This document shows positions 6,717-14,008 of a stretch of 43,347 nucleotides of DNA, piece by piece. The stretch is from positions 1-43,347 of the IMG/VR virus record IMGVR_UViG_3300003324_000374. One strand, 5' to 3'. Every line of letters begins with the position of its first letter. Positions within the stretch are counted from its first letter, which is position 1. Position numbers and translations under genes: made by a program. The notes under the pieces were generated by a model, which was given only the letters and a program-made list of their open reading frames with translations, was not told where the DNA came from and did no database searches. The stretch comes from a virus.

Positions 6717-8936
6717 ATGATCCCTTTACCTCCAAAATTAGAAGATTTACGTGCTGGGCATCAATTAAAAGCCGGTCTTGGAATATCCACGATTCTCCCG
6801 GATATCGATTTTGAAACTTATTCTCCGGAAGGATTTGTGTTTAATAAAGATACTCAGAAATTTTCTCCACCACATGGGGCGAACATAAAAGGCTTATCAG
6901 TAGTTGGTGCCGCAAGATATACTGAAAACCCAGATGCAGAAGTATTGTGCTTAGCCTACAACTTGAAAGACGGCTCTGGAGCAAAACTATGGAAACCTGG
7001 AGATCAATTACCTAAAGATTTATTGAATTATATTTCATCAGGGAACCTAATTGAGGCCTGGAATGTTGCATTCGAGTTTTGGGTATGGAATAATATCTGC
7101 GTACGAAAGTACAATTTCCCTCCATTACTTCCTCTCCAAATACGATGCGCGGCTGCCAAGAGCCGCGCCCACGCCCTACCCGGTTCTCTTGATCCTGCGG
7201 GCAAAGTGGTAAATATTAAAAACAAAAAAGATAAAGACGGTAAACGATTAATCACTAAATTCAGCATACCTAGAAATCCGACATTGAAAGATAAACGACT
7301 TCGCATTACTCCAAATGATGATCCCGAAGATGCTTCAAATCTTTATAAATACTGTTTAAGAGATATTGAAGCAGAAGCTGAATTGTCTTCATTAACTCCA
7401 GATTTATCAGAAGATGAGTTGAAATTCTGGCAATGCGATCATGCTATTAATGTTAGAGGCATTCAAATTGACATCGAGCTTATTAATAATTGTATTAGCA
7501 TTTTGGAACAAGCCTATAAAAAATATGATGAAGAATTATGCAAGATTACGTGGGGAACGGTCAGTTCTGCAAGTCAATTACCTAGTCTGAAAAGATGGAT
7601 GATTGAACAGGGTATACCTGTAGATAAATTAACTGCCGATGACTTGGAAGATTTAAAAAAGGTAATACCTAGCAATCGACCTGAAATACATAGAGCTTTA
7701 GACATACGGTCTATGACTGGTTCGGCTTCTGTTAAAAAACTCTATGCGATGGCAAATCAAGTAACACGTGACAATCGTCTACATGATTTGTTTATTTATC
7801 ATTCAGCACGTACCGGACGCGCGGCAGGTACTGGGCCCCAACCTCAGAACTTGCCGAATAGCGGGCCAAATGTCAATGAATGTATTTGCGGTAAATATTA
7901 TCGAGTTCATGGAGATTGTCCATGGTGTGGTTCTCTTAAAGATAAATCTGTTGAATGGAACCCCAAAGCTGTAGAAGACGCCATTGAAATATTAAATACT
8001 GGCAGCCTGGAATGCGTCGAATATTATTTTGGCGATGCGGTTGAAATTATCTCTTCATGTCTTCGAGGTATGTTTATATCTGCTCCAGGTAAAGACCTAA
8101 TCTGTTCTGACTACAGTGCGATTGAAGCAGTAGTATTAGCGGCTTTAGCGGGAGAACAGTGGCGACTAGATGTATTTAATACTCACGGTAAAATTTATGA
8201 AACTTCGGCTTCTAAGATAACCGGAGTTCCTTTAGAAGAATACGAATTATATAAATCATCTTCTGGAACCCATCACCCTGACCGTAAATTAGGAAAAGTG
8301 GCAGAGTTAGCCTCAGGTTACCAAGGTGCACGAGGAGCGTGGAAAGCTTTTGGAGCAGATGAATTTTTCACTGATGAAGTCATTGATGAAAAAGTTAAAG
8401 CATGGCGCGCGGCATCTCCTAATATAGTGAGACTTTGGTATGGATTAGAAAGCGCTGCGCAAAGTGCAGTATTAAATTCGGGAGAATGGTTTGAATATAA
8501 AGGATTAAAATACATCTGTAAACAAAATATACTATACTGTCGTTTACTATCAGGTAGATTAATAACTTACCATAAACCAATATTATCACCTCATGAAAAA
8601 TTTGAAGGTAAACTATCACTCAGTTTTGAAGGTTGGAACACTAATCCAAAGTACGGAAAAATTGGATGGGTGAGAATGAGCACATATGGGGGCAAATTAA
8701 CCGAGAATGTTGTGCAAGCTACCGCGAGAGATATTTTAGCGCACGCTGTGATTAGATTAGAAACCATCGGATACAAAGTCGTATTACACGTGCATGATGA
8801 AATCGTGGTTGAAATAGAAGAAGGATATGGCTGCGTGGAAGAAGTAGAAGCTATTATGAGCGCAATGCCAGAATGGGCAAAAGGGTGGCCGGTCAAGGCT
8901 AAAGGAGGTTGGAGAGCTAAGAGGTATAACAAATGA
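6717..8936 (+). CDS. polA: DNA polymerase, family A, with 3'-5' exonuclease
   Basis: The replicative polymerase, 739 residues. The start at 6717 is chosen for GGAG 8 bases upstream. Exonuclease motifs: D31-F-E33, N116 in AWNVAFE, and Y212-x3-D216. Polymerase motifs: A is D465-YSAIE470, B spans K524 to GYQG (534-537), and C is H693-D-E695. A four-cysteine knuckle (C389, C391, C401, C404) is inserted between the PQPQNLPN segment and motif A. No 5' nuclease domain is present, as is normal for phage enzymes. The stop overlaps the next start (ATGA). Confidence 0.95.
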   Translation: MIPLPPKLEDLRAGHQLKAGLGISTILPDIDFETYSPEGFVFNKDTQKFSPPHGANIKGLSVVGAARYTENPDAEVLCLAYNLKDGSGAKLWKPGDQLPKDLLNYISSGNLIEAWNVAFEFWVWNNICVRKYNFPPLLPLQIRCAAAKSRAHALPGSLDPAGKVVNIKNKKDKDGKRLITKFSIPRNPTLKDKRLRITPNDDPEDASNLYKYCLRDIEAEAELSSLTPDLSEDELKFWQCDHAINVRGIQIDIELINNCISILEQAYKKYDEELCKITWGTVSSASQLPSLKRWMIEQGIPVDKLTADDLEDLKKVIPSNRPEIHRALDIRSMTGSASVKKLYAMANQVTRDNRLHDLFIYHSARTGRAAGTGPQPQNLPNSGPNVNECICGKYYRVHGDCPWCGSLKDKSVEWNPKAVEDAIEILNTGSLECVEYYFGDAVEIISSCLRGMFISAPGKDLICSDYSAIEAVVLAALAGEQWRLDVFNTHGKIYETSASKITGVPLEEYELYKSSSGTHHPDRKLGKVAELASGYQGARGAWKAFGADEFFTDEVIDEKVKAWRAASPNIVRLWYGLESAAQSAVLNSGEWFEYKGLKYICKQNILYCRLLSGRLITYHKPILSPHEKFEGKLSLSFEGWNTNPKYGKIGWVRMSTYGGKLTENVVQATARDILAHAVIRLETIGYKVVLHVHDEIVVEIEEGYGCVEEVEAIMSAMPEWAKGWPVKAKGGWRAKRYNK

Positions 8937-9097
8937 AATACCTATTAATAGTGTTGTTAATAAAAGGATGTACAAATCACGTAGAGACACAATTTATCGG
9001 TCATTATGAAACAAGAGTGCTATGCGAAAATCAAAAAGATACTTTAAATAAATATCATAACACTGAGCATTTTCTTTGTGTAGTGGAGGACAAATGA
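8933..9097 (+). CDS. Small exported or lipoprotein-like protein (54 aa)
   Basis: The ATG overlaps the polymerase stop, with GAGAGCTAAGAGG upstream. A short hydrophobic leader ends in LLIKGC, so C13 could be lipidated, although lysine at -2 is unusual for a lipobox. Two more cysteines (C31, C49) may pair. It overlaps the methyltransferase start by ATGA. Like the gene at 3606, it is an envelope-type protein inside a DNA-metabolism operon. Confidence 0.5.
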   Translation: MKYLLIVLLIKGCTNHVETQFIGHYETRVLCENQKDTLNKYHNTEHFLCVVEDK

Positions 9098-9843
9098 ATC
9101 ACTTGGATATGTTCAGTGGTATTGGAGGCTTCGCTCTAGCCGCAAAATGGGCGGGTATAGAAACAATCGGATTCAGCGAAATAGATAAATTTTGTTGTAA
9201 AGTTTTACAAAAGCATTGGCCAACTGTCAAAAATTATGGAGACATTCGAAATATTGACGAATTGCCCCATGCGGATTTAATGACGGGAGGCTTTCCATGT
9301 CAACCATTCAGTAGTGCGGGAAAGAAAAAGGGGAAAGAAGATGAACGATATTTGTGGCCACAATTCTACAGAGCAATCAAACTCTCTAAGCCAACTTGGA
9401 TTATTATCGAAAATGTTAAGGGAGCAGTTGACTTGGCACTCAACACGGTATGTACTGATTTGGAATCACAAAATTACGAAATGCAATCATTCATTATACC
9501 AGCTTGTGCCGCGAATGCGCCCCACCGAAGAGATAGGTTATGGATCATTGCCCACTCCAACTGCAAGCGAATTGACCTCAGGTTCAGTGATTGGCAAGAA
9601 CGACGTGTACAAGAAAACAAAGACTGGAACTTGGAGGAAATACAATCAGAATGGGAAGAACTCATCTTTAACTCTTGGTCGATTATGCAAAATAGAGACT
9701 GGCTCAAAAGTAACTTCTTGGCTTATGGAGCGCTTGATGGGATATCCGACGAATTGGAGCGATGTAAAGCGCTCGGAAATTCAATCGTGCCTCAAGTAGT
9801 TTTCCCAATATTAAAATTAATAAAAGTAGTTGACAATCTATAG
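9094..9843 (+). CDS. DNA cytosine-C5 methyltransferase
   Basis: Transfers methyl from AdoMet to cytosine C5. The start at 9094 has GGAGG and an ATGA overlap. Motif I is DMFSGIGGF (5-13), the catalytic P68-C69-Q70 lies in GGFPCQPFS, ENV is at 106-108, motif VIII RRDRLW at 145-150, and motif X ALGNSIVPQVV at 226-236. At 249 residues it is short, and the stretch between motifs VIII and X (about 155-220) is not target-recognition-like in this frame. The +1 frame over the same bases (9537-9799) reads as a typical phage methyltransferase segment (LPTPTAS...WLMERLMGYPTNWSD). Compensating frameshifts, and so an altered target domain, are possible. The last codons (VDNL) form a class 1 promoter. Confidence 0.88.
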   Translation: MNHLDMFSGIGGFALAAKWAGIETIGFSEIDKFCCKVLQKHWPTVKNYGDIRNIDELPHADLMTGGFPCQPFSSAGKKKGKEDERYLWPQFYRAIKLSKPTWIIIENVKGAVDLALNTVCTDLESQNYEMQSFIIPACAANAPHRRDRLWIIAHSNCKRIDLRFSDWQERRVQENKDWNLEEIQSEWEELIFNSWSIMQNRDWLKSNFLAYGALDGISDELERCKALGNSIVPQVVFPILKLIKVVDNL

Positions 9844-9858
9844 GCGATGTCCTATAGT
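9830..9858 (+). promoter_or_regulatory. Class 1 promoter with palindromic operator
   Basis: TTGACA (9830-9835), exactly 17 bases, TATAGT (9853-9858). The spacer and -10 hold the palindrome CTATAGG-CGATGT-CCTATAG (9838-9857). The same arrangement, TTGAC(A/T)-N3-TATAG-N8-CTATA(G/C)T, occurs at 38250 and at 39458-39486. A repressor bound here would cover the -10. It drives the five genes 9895-11095. Confidence 0.8.
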
Positions 9859-9894
9859 TATTATGTAACTTAAATTAACACGGAGAGTAAATTT

Positions 9895-10032
9895 ATGGAC
9901 AAGGTTTTAGAATTGGCATTAGTATTATCTATAGTAGCAATAGCCGCTTATTCAATGAAGTTGTCGCATGATTCCATTCAAGCCATGCAAGAAATGAATA
10001 AGCAAATTCAGATGATGTTCGTTAAAAGCTAG
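9895..10032 (+). CDS. Small membrane protein (45 aa)
   Basis: CGGAGAG lies about 8 bases before the ATG. Residues 6-20 (ELALVLSIVAIAAYS) form one membrane segment, followed by a polar helix rich in Gln and Met. First gene of the class 1 promoter unit. No family recognised. Confidence 0.65.
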   Translation: MDKVLELALVLSIVAIAAYSMKLSHDSIQAMQEMNKQIQMMFVKS

Positions 10033-10044
10033 GAGGTTTTAATC

Positions 10045-10224
10045 ATGGATGAAGAAAAACCGGAAGTAATTAATAGATATAAAAATGGAAAATTGTTCTC
10101 TGAAACGAGAATTAAAAATGAAGGTAATAAACAGATAACAAAAGTAACAGTAAAAATTGAACAGAAAGATGATTGTTTTACAAGTTGTTTTAAATCGATA
10201 ACAGAGTGTTTTAAGAGAAGATAG
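10045..10224 (+). CDS. Small hypothetical protein with C-terminal Cys triplet (59 aa)
   Basis: AGGAGG lies 7-8 bases before the ATG. The protein is lysine- and glutamate-rich, with predicted strands (RYKNGKLFSETRIKNEG) and a C-terminal C-x3-C-x6-C ending in KRR. The cysteine pattern could bind metal or attach to a membrane. No family recognised. Confidence 0.6.
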   Translation: MDEEKPEVINRYKNGKLFSETRIKNEGNKQITKVTVKIEQKDDCFTSCFKSITECFKRR

Positions 10225-10230
10225 TTTTAA

Positions 10231-10308
10231 CGGAGTAAAGGAGATGTCAGAACCCTTAAGATTTCAGGCCAAAGAAACCAAATCTTAAGGTATACAGAGA
10301 GCATCTCC
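10231..10308 (+). promoter_or_regulatory. Nested-hairpin leader before the SPFH-like gene
   Basis: Two nested inverted repeats: an outer GGAGATG (10240-10246) with CATCTCC (10302-10308), and an inner perfect CTTAAGATTT (10255-10264) with AAATCTTAAG (10280-10289). A 14-codon frame (ATG at 10244 to TAA at 10286-10288) with GGAG 8 bases upstream runs through the inner arms, so translation of it would disturb the fold. The arrangement resembles a translational attenuator or an RNA switch. No known riboswitch recognised. Confidence 0.4.
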
Positions 10309-10347
10309 CTAATCCTAATTTAACTTAACTTAAAGAGGAATATATAA

Positions 10348-10770
10348 ATGAAAGAGAGTACCTTCATAATATCCGCAATAACGACGGTAGTAATAATAGT
10401 TGGTTCAGCTATGATTGGAATCCCAAAATATAGCGTTTGGACTTCTACCCTTTCTGGGGAAGCTGAACTTAAACATGCTGAATGGAACCGACAAATAGCC
10501 GTCAGAGAAGCAGAAGCTAAAAGAGATTCCGCGAAGTTATTGGCCGAAGCAGAAGTAGAACGTGCAAAAGGAGTCGCTCAAGCTAATCAAATAATCGGAG
10601 ATAGTTTAAAAGAAAATGAGCAATACCTGAGGTACTTGTGGATTGATTCATTAGCTCACACTAAAGATCAAATAATTTACATTCCTACCGAAGCAGGAAT
10701 GCCTATTTTAGAATCAGGTAGGCCGCATAATAATAAAATATTGAACATTGCTAAGGAAATTCTACGATGA
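10348..10770 (+). CDS. Membrane-anchored coiled-coil protein, SPFH/band 7-like tail
   Basis: 140 residues. One N-terminal membrane segment (about 7-25, FIISAITTVVIIVGSAMIG), then a long alanine- and glutamate-rich helix (AEWNRQIAVREAEAKRDSAK, then AEAEVERAKGVAQAN) and a short C-terminal IIYIPTEAGMPIL strand. This AEAE-rich helix plus AKG-x-AxAN resembles the stalk of SPFH/prohibitin-like proteins and a membrane protein seen in many phages. It probably oligomerises at the inner membrane. Its stop overlaps the next start (ATGA). Confidence 0.7.
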   Translation: MKESTFIISAITTVVIIVGSAMIGIPKYSVWTSTLSGEAELKHAEWNRQIAVREAEAKRDSAKLLAEAEVERAKGVAQANQIIGDSLKENEQYLRYLWIDSLAHTKDQIIYIPTEAGMPILESGRPHNNKILNIAKEILR

Positions 10771-10997
10771 GCGAAGACGTGATTAACCATCCAAAACATT
10801 ACACATCTTCTGAGGCCGTATGTGAATCTTGCGGTTTCCCTATTGAATGTATAGATGTAACCCGGCATATGGGATTCAATGTAGGAAATATCGTAAAATA
10901 TCTTTGGAGATTTAGAGATAAAAACGGGCTAGAAGATTTAAAGAAAGCTAAATGGTATTTGGAAGATTTGATTAAACAGATGGAGGTTAAACCATGA
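10767..10997 (+). CDS. DUF3310 family protein
   Basis: 76 residues with the family hallmarks: V-x-NHPKHYTS (5-14), then IECIDVTRHMGFNVGNIVKYLWRF and GLEDLKKAKWYLEDLI. DUF3310 is a small, widespread phage family of unsettled role. An extra C-x2-C (CESC) follows the N-terminal motif. It overlaps both neighbours by ATGA. Confidence 0.88.
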   Translation: MSEDVINHPKHYTSSEAVCESCGFPIECIDVTRHMGFNVGNIVKYLWRFRDKNGLEDLKKAKWYLEDLIKQMEVKP

Positions 10998-11095
10998 AAG
11001 ACCCATTTTACGATATCATTTTTCCACTATGTGTTGGTTTAGTAACATCCTGCGTATTGGTCATCACTATTTGTATTATTAGGAATTTTGGATAA
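10994..11095 (+). CDS. Tiny membrane protein (33 aa)
   Basis: The ATG overlaps the DUF3310 stop, with GGAGG 9 bases upstream. Residues 9-30 form a single hydrophobic membrane segment with three cysteines, ending in RNFG. Last gene of the unit; the stop lies within the A-tract of the bidirectional terminator. Confidence 0.6.
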   Translation: MKDPFYDIIFPLCVGLVTSCVLVITICIIRNFG

Positions 11096-11116
11096 AAAAA
11101 CCGCCCGAAAGGGCGG
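11094..11116 (-). terminator. Intrinsic terminator of the late operon
   Basis: On the minus strand CCGCCC-TTTC-GGGCGG (11101-11116) is followed by a run of seven T residues (11094-11100), an ideal rho-independent terminator for the long late operon. In the plus direction the same hairpin follows the last early gene but lacks a U-tract, so it is weaker there. Confidence 0.9.
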
Positions 11117-11135
11117 ATAACTTAAAAGGAATTTG

Positions 11136-11348
11136 CTAATCATACTCGACTATTGATTTAATTTCAAACATTTTCTTTCTATTAATTTCTTCTTCTTCTA
11201 ATTTTCTAAGACGTGCAATCTCAAGTAATGCCCCATTTGAAAAATGTATTGGTTCAGCAGGTATTAATTTCCACGGAGTATACCAAGATTTTTTGAATTG
11301 AATACCGAAACCACCTTTAACAAATTCAACTACTCTGTATTTTTTCAT
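11136..11348 (-). CDS. Hypothetical protein (70 aa), last late-block gene
   Basis: A basic N-terminal beta region (MKKYRVVEFVKGGFGIQFKK) has the look of small phage proteins with a single beta-hairpin and conserved aromatics. A charged helix with EEEEINRKK follows. It overlaps the upstream ribbon-helix-helix gene by more than 20 bases. No function assigned. Confidence 0.65.
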   Translation of the reverse strand: MKKYRVVEFVKGGFGIQFKKSWYTPWKLIPAEPIHFSNGALLEIARLRKLEEEEINRKKMFEIKSIVEYD

Positions 11349-11469
11349 TTTTTATATACTCTTTTATGAATTCTGTTAATACTTCAGTCATTGATTTGTC
11401 ATTTTCTATACATTTTGTTTTGAATCGAATGAATAAGTCTTTTTCTATTAGAAAATTTATATTGTGCAT
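11326..11469 (-). CDS. Ribbon-helix-helix DNA-binding protein (47 aa)
   Basis: From the ATG at 11469 the product is MHNINFLIEKDLFIRFKTKC and on, a CopG/Arc-like plan: one strand (INFLI), a helix (KDLFIRFKTKCIEN), a KSMTE turn and a second helix. Such dimers repress promoters with short palindromes. The start is uncertain: an ATG further up at 11535 is in frame, and a GGAGGG lies between the two with no standard start at a good distance. It has its own promoter at 11550-11578, and is one of three candidates for the genome's operator-binding protein. Confidence 0.65.
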   Translation of the reverse strand: MHNINFLIEKDLFIRFKTKCIENDKSMTEVLTEFIKEYIKNEKIQSS

Positions 11470-11549
11470 TAAATGAAGGCCGACATATTGTATTAGTGAT
11501 GTTTTTAGAATATGCCGGTCTTCCCTCCGAATCATTAATTACATAAATC

Positions 11550-11578
11550 ATTATACATTAAAAACTCGGAGATGGGAA
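11550..11578 (-). promoter_or_regulatory. Promoter for the ribbon-helix-helix gene
   Basis: On the minus strand TTCCCA (11573-11578), 17 bases, TATAAT (11550-11555). The -10 is perfect and the -35 matches 4 of 6. It lets the RHH gene be expressed apart from the late operon. The 106-base gap 11536-11641 holds nothing else I can support. Confidence 0.5.
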
Positions 11579-11641
11579 GTCCGATTTATACATTCCGTGC
11601 GGTTGTTCGGAATATAATTCAAAATCACTGGCTTGGTTTAT

Positions 11642-11803
11642 TCAGTCTGATTCAAATCTAGCCATGTCGCAATTGGATGAATTTTTAATAGTCTGTACAC
11701 TATTTTTTAATTCATTTAAAGTATTTGCCTGTTGGTATTGAGAGCCACCAAGCAAAGTGATTATCACACTTAACACGGAAATTACTATATTTTTCCAGTT
11801 CAT
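11642..11803 (-). CDS. Small membrane protein of the lysis cassette (53 aa)
   Basis: GGAGG lies 7 bases before the ATG, and the start overlaps the holin stop (ATGA). Residues 6-19 form a membrane anchor (IVISVLSVIITLLG), followed by a polar helix (ANTLNELKNSVQTIK) and one cysteine. Position after endolysin and holin suggests a spanin-like (Rz-type) protein or an antiholin, but it is shorter than known i-spanins. Confidence 0.6.
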   Translation of the reverse strand: MNWKNIVISVLSVIITLLGGSQYQQANTLNELKNSVQTIKNSSNCDMARFESD

Positions 11804-12045
11804 TTCTTTTCCTCCTTTTTGTTGGACTTACCAGTAAGATGCAGATTTATTCCAAAGCCAACTGCCATGGCTGTACATCCACTAGCGAATTCCATGGCAG
11901 ACCAACCATGACCAAGAAAAGCATTGTAGAAAGCAAGCATGTAGTAAAATGTAAAGCTCATGGCACAAATGATACGTCCATTGTCGAATTTCTCATGATC
12001 GTGAGAAGTTATACTATCTTTAAAGATTTTAAATAAGATATTCAT
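11800..12045 (-). CDS. Putative holin (81 aa)
   Basis: A polar N-terminus (KDSITSHDHEKFDNGR) is followed by two membrane segments (about 26-43 and 50-69) and a lysine- and glutamate-rich cytoplasmic tail (GKSNKKEEKK). This is the usual build of a two-helix phage holin. It directly follows the endolysin with an ATGA overlap and GGAGGG upstream. It would permeabilise the inner membrane at lysis. Confidence 0.75.
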   Translation of the reverse strand: MNILFKIFKDSITSHDHEKFDNGRIICAMSFTFYYMLAFYNAFLGHGWSAMEFASGCTAMAVGFGINLHLTGKSNKKEEKK

Positions 12046-12539
12046 AGTAAAGCCCTCCGTATCCAGCCTTCTAAATTTTTTAATTGCCTTCGATTTATCC
12101 TAACACGGTTTAGGTAAAATTTCACCAATTCGAGCCGTAGGTGATCGCCCATATGACATTCTGGTAATTTATTTAGCATATCAATAGTTTTAGAACCGAA
12201 TATCCCATCTTCTTCTACCGATAATTGAATGGAATTAATTGCTTTTTGAACACATGTCGATGCTGACTGAGGGGAGAGATTTACGAATATTAAAAGTAGT
12301 TGAGTAGCTATTGCAGAACTTCTTATGGAATTTAATTTATATTTTAACCAAAAATCTTTATAATAAATATCTATAGCGGAATCAATTGTTAAATTTTTAA
12401 TATCTAAATTTGGATAAGACCTTTTTGATATCCCATATTTCGTTTCGCCTCCTGGATCATCAGGGTCATTAACGTAATCCCCCTCTATTGAAAGGAGGAC
12501 TCCGATAGATTTTTTAAAATTTAGGTCTTGATAATCCAA
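12042..12539 (-). CDS. Endolysin, GH108 N-acetylmuramidase with peptidoglycan-binding domain
   Basis: 165 residues, started by TTG at 12539 (no better start seen), overlapping the collar gene by 19 bases. The GH108 signature is visible: E19-G20 (catalytic glutamate in LLSIEGDYVND), then DDPGGETKYGIS (27-38). The C-terminal part (about 90-165, with VEEDGIFGSKTID) is the PG_binding_3-type domain normally fused to GH108. It hydrolyses the glycan backbone of the host cell wall at lysis. There is no signal peptide, so release through the holin is expected. Confidence 0.88.
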   Translation of the reverse strand: MDYQDLNFKKSIGVLLSIEGDYVNDPDDPGGETKYGISKRSYPNLDIKNLTIDSAIDIYYKDFWLKYKLNSIRSSAIATQLLLIFVNLSPQSASTCVQKAINSIQLSVEEDGIFGSKTIDMLNKLPECHMGDHLRLELVKFYLNRVRINRRQLKNLEGWIRRALL

Positions 12540-13384
12540 TTCATCACCAAGGAAGGTTGAATATTATTATGTGGTTGGCCTGCCCCTCCGGTTACGCTTC
12601 CGGTTTGGGTATCTGGTCCACCGGCTTTAAAAGTGAAAGGATGACCACTACCTCCACTAATACTAATTTGATTTATATGAAAACCTGGGAGTGTCGAATG
12701 CGTATGGTCTCCTATTTGAGCGGCGGTTAGTGTTACGCTTTCGGTTCCTCCTTGGCTTCCTACGGTATTTCCTAAAGTTCCACTGCCAGTTCCTCCCGCT
12801 CCGACAATAACTCTACGCGCCATAAAGGGAAGTTGAAAAGTCGTAGTTCCATCCCCGGCACCAAAAGCCGTGCCGATTGCAGCAAATAAAGATGCATATG
12901 TTGTTCGGCTAATTATCGCCCCATCGCAGAATAAATACCCAGATGGAAGAACAGTTCCAGCAAAAGCAGAAACTACACCGGCTGGCACTGGGTTTCCACT
13001 AACTACCTGCCAAGAAGGATCAGTAGGAAGCGTGGTATTTCCTTGAACTTGGTTTTCATAAATCTTAAATCCTGATCCATCATCATATCTAACATAGGCA
13101 TAAAGATCATATGGAAATGGCGAACCTAAATTATCTGCCGTCGTGATAAAATCCGGAGTCCCATGTGTTTGATATTGGTTAATAGCATTAGTAATATCAT
13201 AATAAAGTCTATTGGTATCATCTCTAGGAATAGGAAGAGCCGCAGGGTCAGTGGTTAAATCCAATGCATAGTCCGGCCCCCACCCTTCATCATAACTAAC
13301 AGACCCACTTCCCTGTTTTGCATCAGGAATTCCAGTCCCTTTATCTCCATTAAGAGCAAAAGGATATACAAAAAACTTAGCCAT
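12521..13384 (-). CDS. Short tail fiber with tail-collar domain
   Basis: 287 residues. The N-terminal half (MAKFFVYPFALNGDKGTGIP) is probably the baseplate-attachment part. The collar domain is clear around residues 127-175 (PAGVVSAFAGTVLPSGYLFCDG, then TYASLFAAIGTAFGAGDGTTTFQLP). A glycine- and threonine-rich tip region with GDHTHST and the final LVMNWIIK is typical of collar fibers. It lies between baseplate and lysis genes. Confidence 0.88.
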   Translation of the reverse strand: MAKFFVYPFALNGDKGTGIPDAKQGSGSVSYDEGWGPDYALDLTTDPAALPIPRDDTNRLYYDITNAINQYQTHGTPDFITTADNLGSPFPYDLYAYVRYDDGSGFKIYENQVQGNTTLPTDPSWQVVSGNPVPAGVVSAFAGTVLPSGYLFCDGAIISRTTYASLFAAIGTAFGAGDGTTTFQLPFMARRVIVGAGGTGSGTLGNTVGSQGGTESVTLTAAQIGDHTHSTLPGFHINQISISGGSGHPFTFKAGGPDTQTGSVTGGAGQPHNNIQPSLVMNWIIKT

Positions 13385-13396
13385 TATTCTACTCCT

Positions 13397-14008
13397 CTAA
13401 GGTGGCACAATATAATTTACATTAACGCCCGCTGGTTTAGGCAATAGCTCATAACTAGCGATAACATTAAGAAGAACGGGATTTATATTAAATGCAAATT
13501 GGTAGGTTATAGTCATATCGAAATTATCTATCATCCAGGCTCCGCCCATATCTCCAAATAGATAATTTAAAAACTGATTAACTTCAGTAACCGCGCCTCT
13601 ACTTACCAATTGATAATATTTTAATTGAAGAGCTATTCTTTGTTCATCTTCAGATAAAGTAGGTACAACTAATGCACCAGCTAAATTACCATGAGTGAAA
13701 TTTAGATTTTCATTAACTGTAGGAAAGGGTAACTCATTAAATCCCCATACTGGCGCATCTGGATCAGGAGATGCAGTTGGAACAAATAAAGGCAAATCTA
13801 ATAAAATAGACCAAACAGTTAAACCAAATAAATTAGCTGTAGCCAAATTGAAAACATTCGAGTACCAACCATCCCAAAAAAATGTACCATAAATAGCATC
13901 CCATACATTCTTATTTACTATTAATGTTTTAACATTTTCGGAATTTTCATATTGCCAAATTAATACGGCAAGAACATCAATGTTGTAATCAAGGATTTCA
14001 ATTTTCAT
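13397..14008 (-). CDS. Baseplate protein, DUF2612 family
   Basis: 203 residues. FFWDGWYSNVFNLATANLFGLTVWSILL (43-70) and the IALQLKYYQLVSRGAVTEVNQFLNYLF segment follow the DUF2612 pattern. In contractile-tailed phages this family sits after baseplate J and connects the wedge to fibers, a role like gpI. It overlaps the baseplate J gene by 4 bases. Confidence 0.82.
   Translation of the reverse strand: MKIEILDYNIDVLAVLIWQYENSENVKTLIVNKNVWDAIYGTFFWDGWYSNVFNLATANLFGLTVWSILLDLPLFVPTASPDPDAPVWGFNELPFPTVNENLNFTHGNLAGALVVPTLSEDEQRIALQLKYYQLVSRGAVTEVNQFLNYLFGDMGGAWMIDNFDMTITYQFAFNINPVLLNVIASYELLPKPAGVNVNYIVPP

Noticed and set aside
8591-8932. 113-codon minus-strand frame opposite the polymerase
   Set aside because: Antisense of conserved polymerase motifs; codon pattern and composition are those of a shadow.
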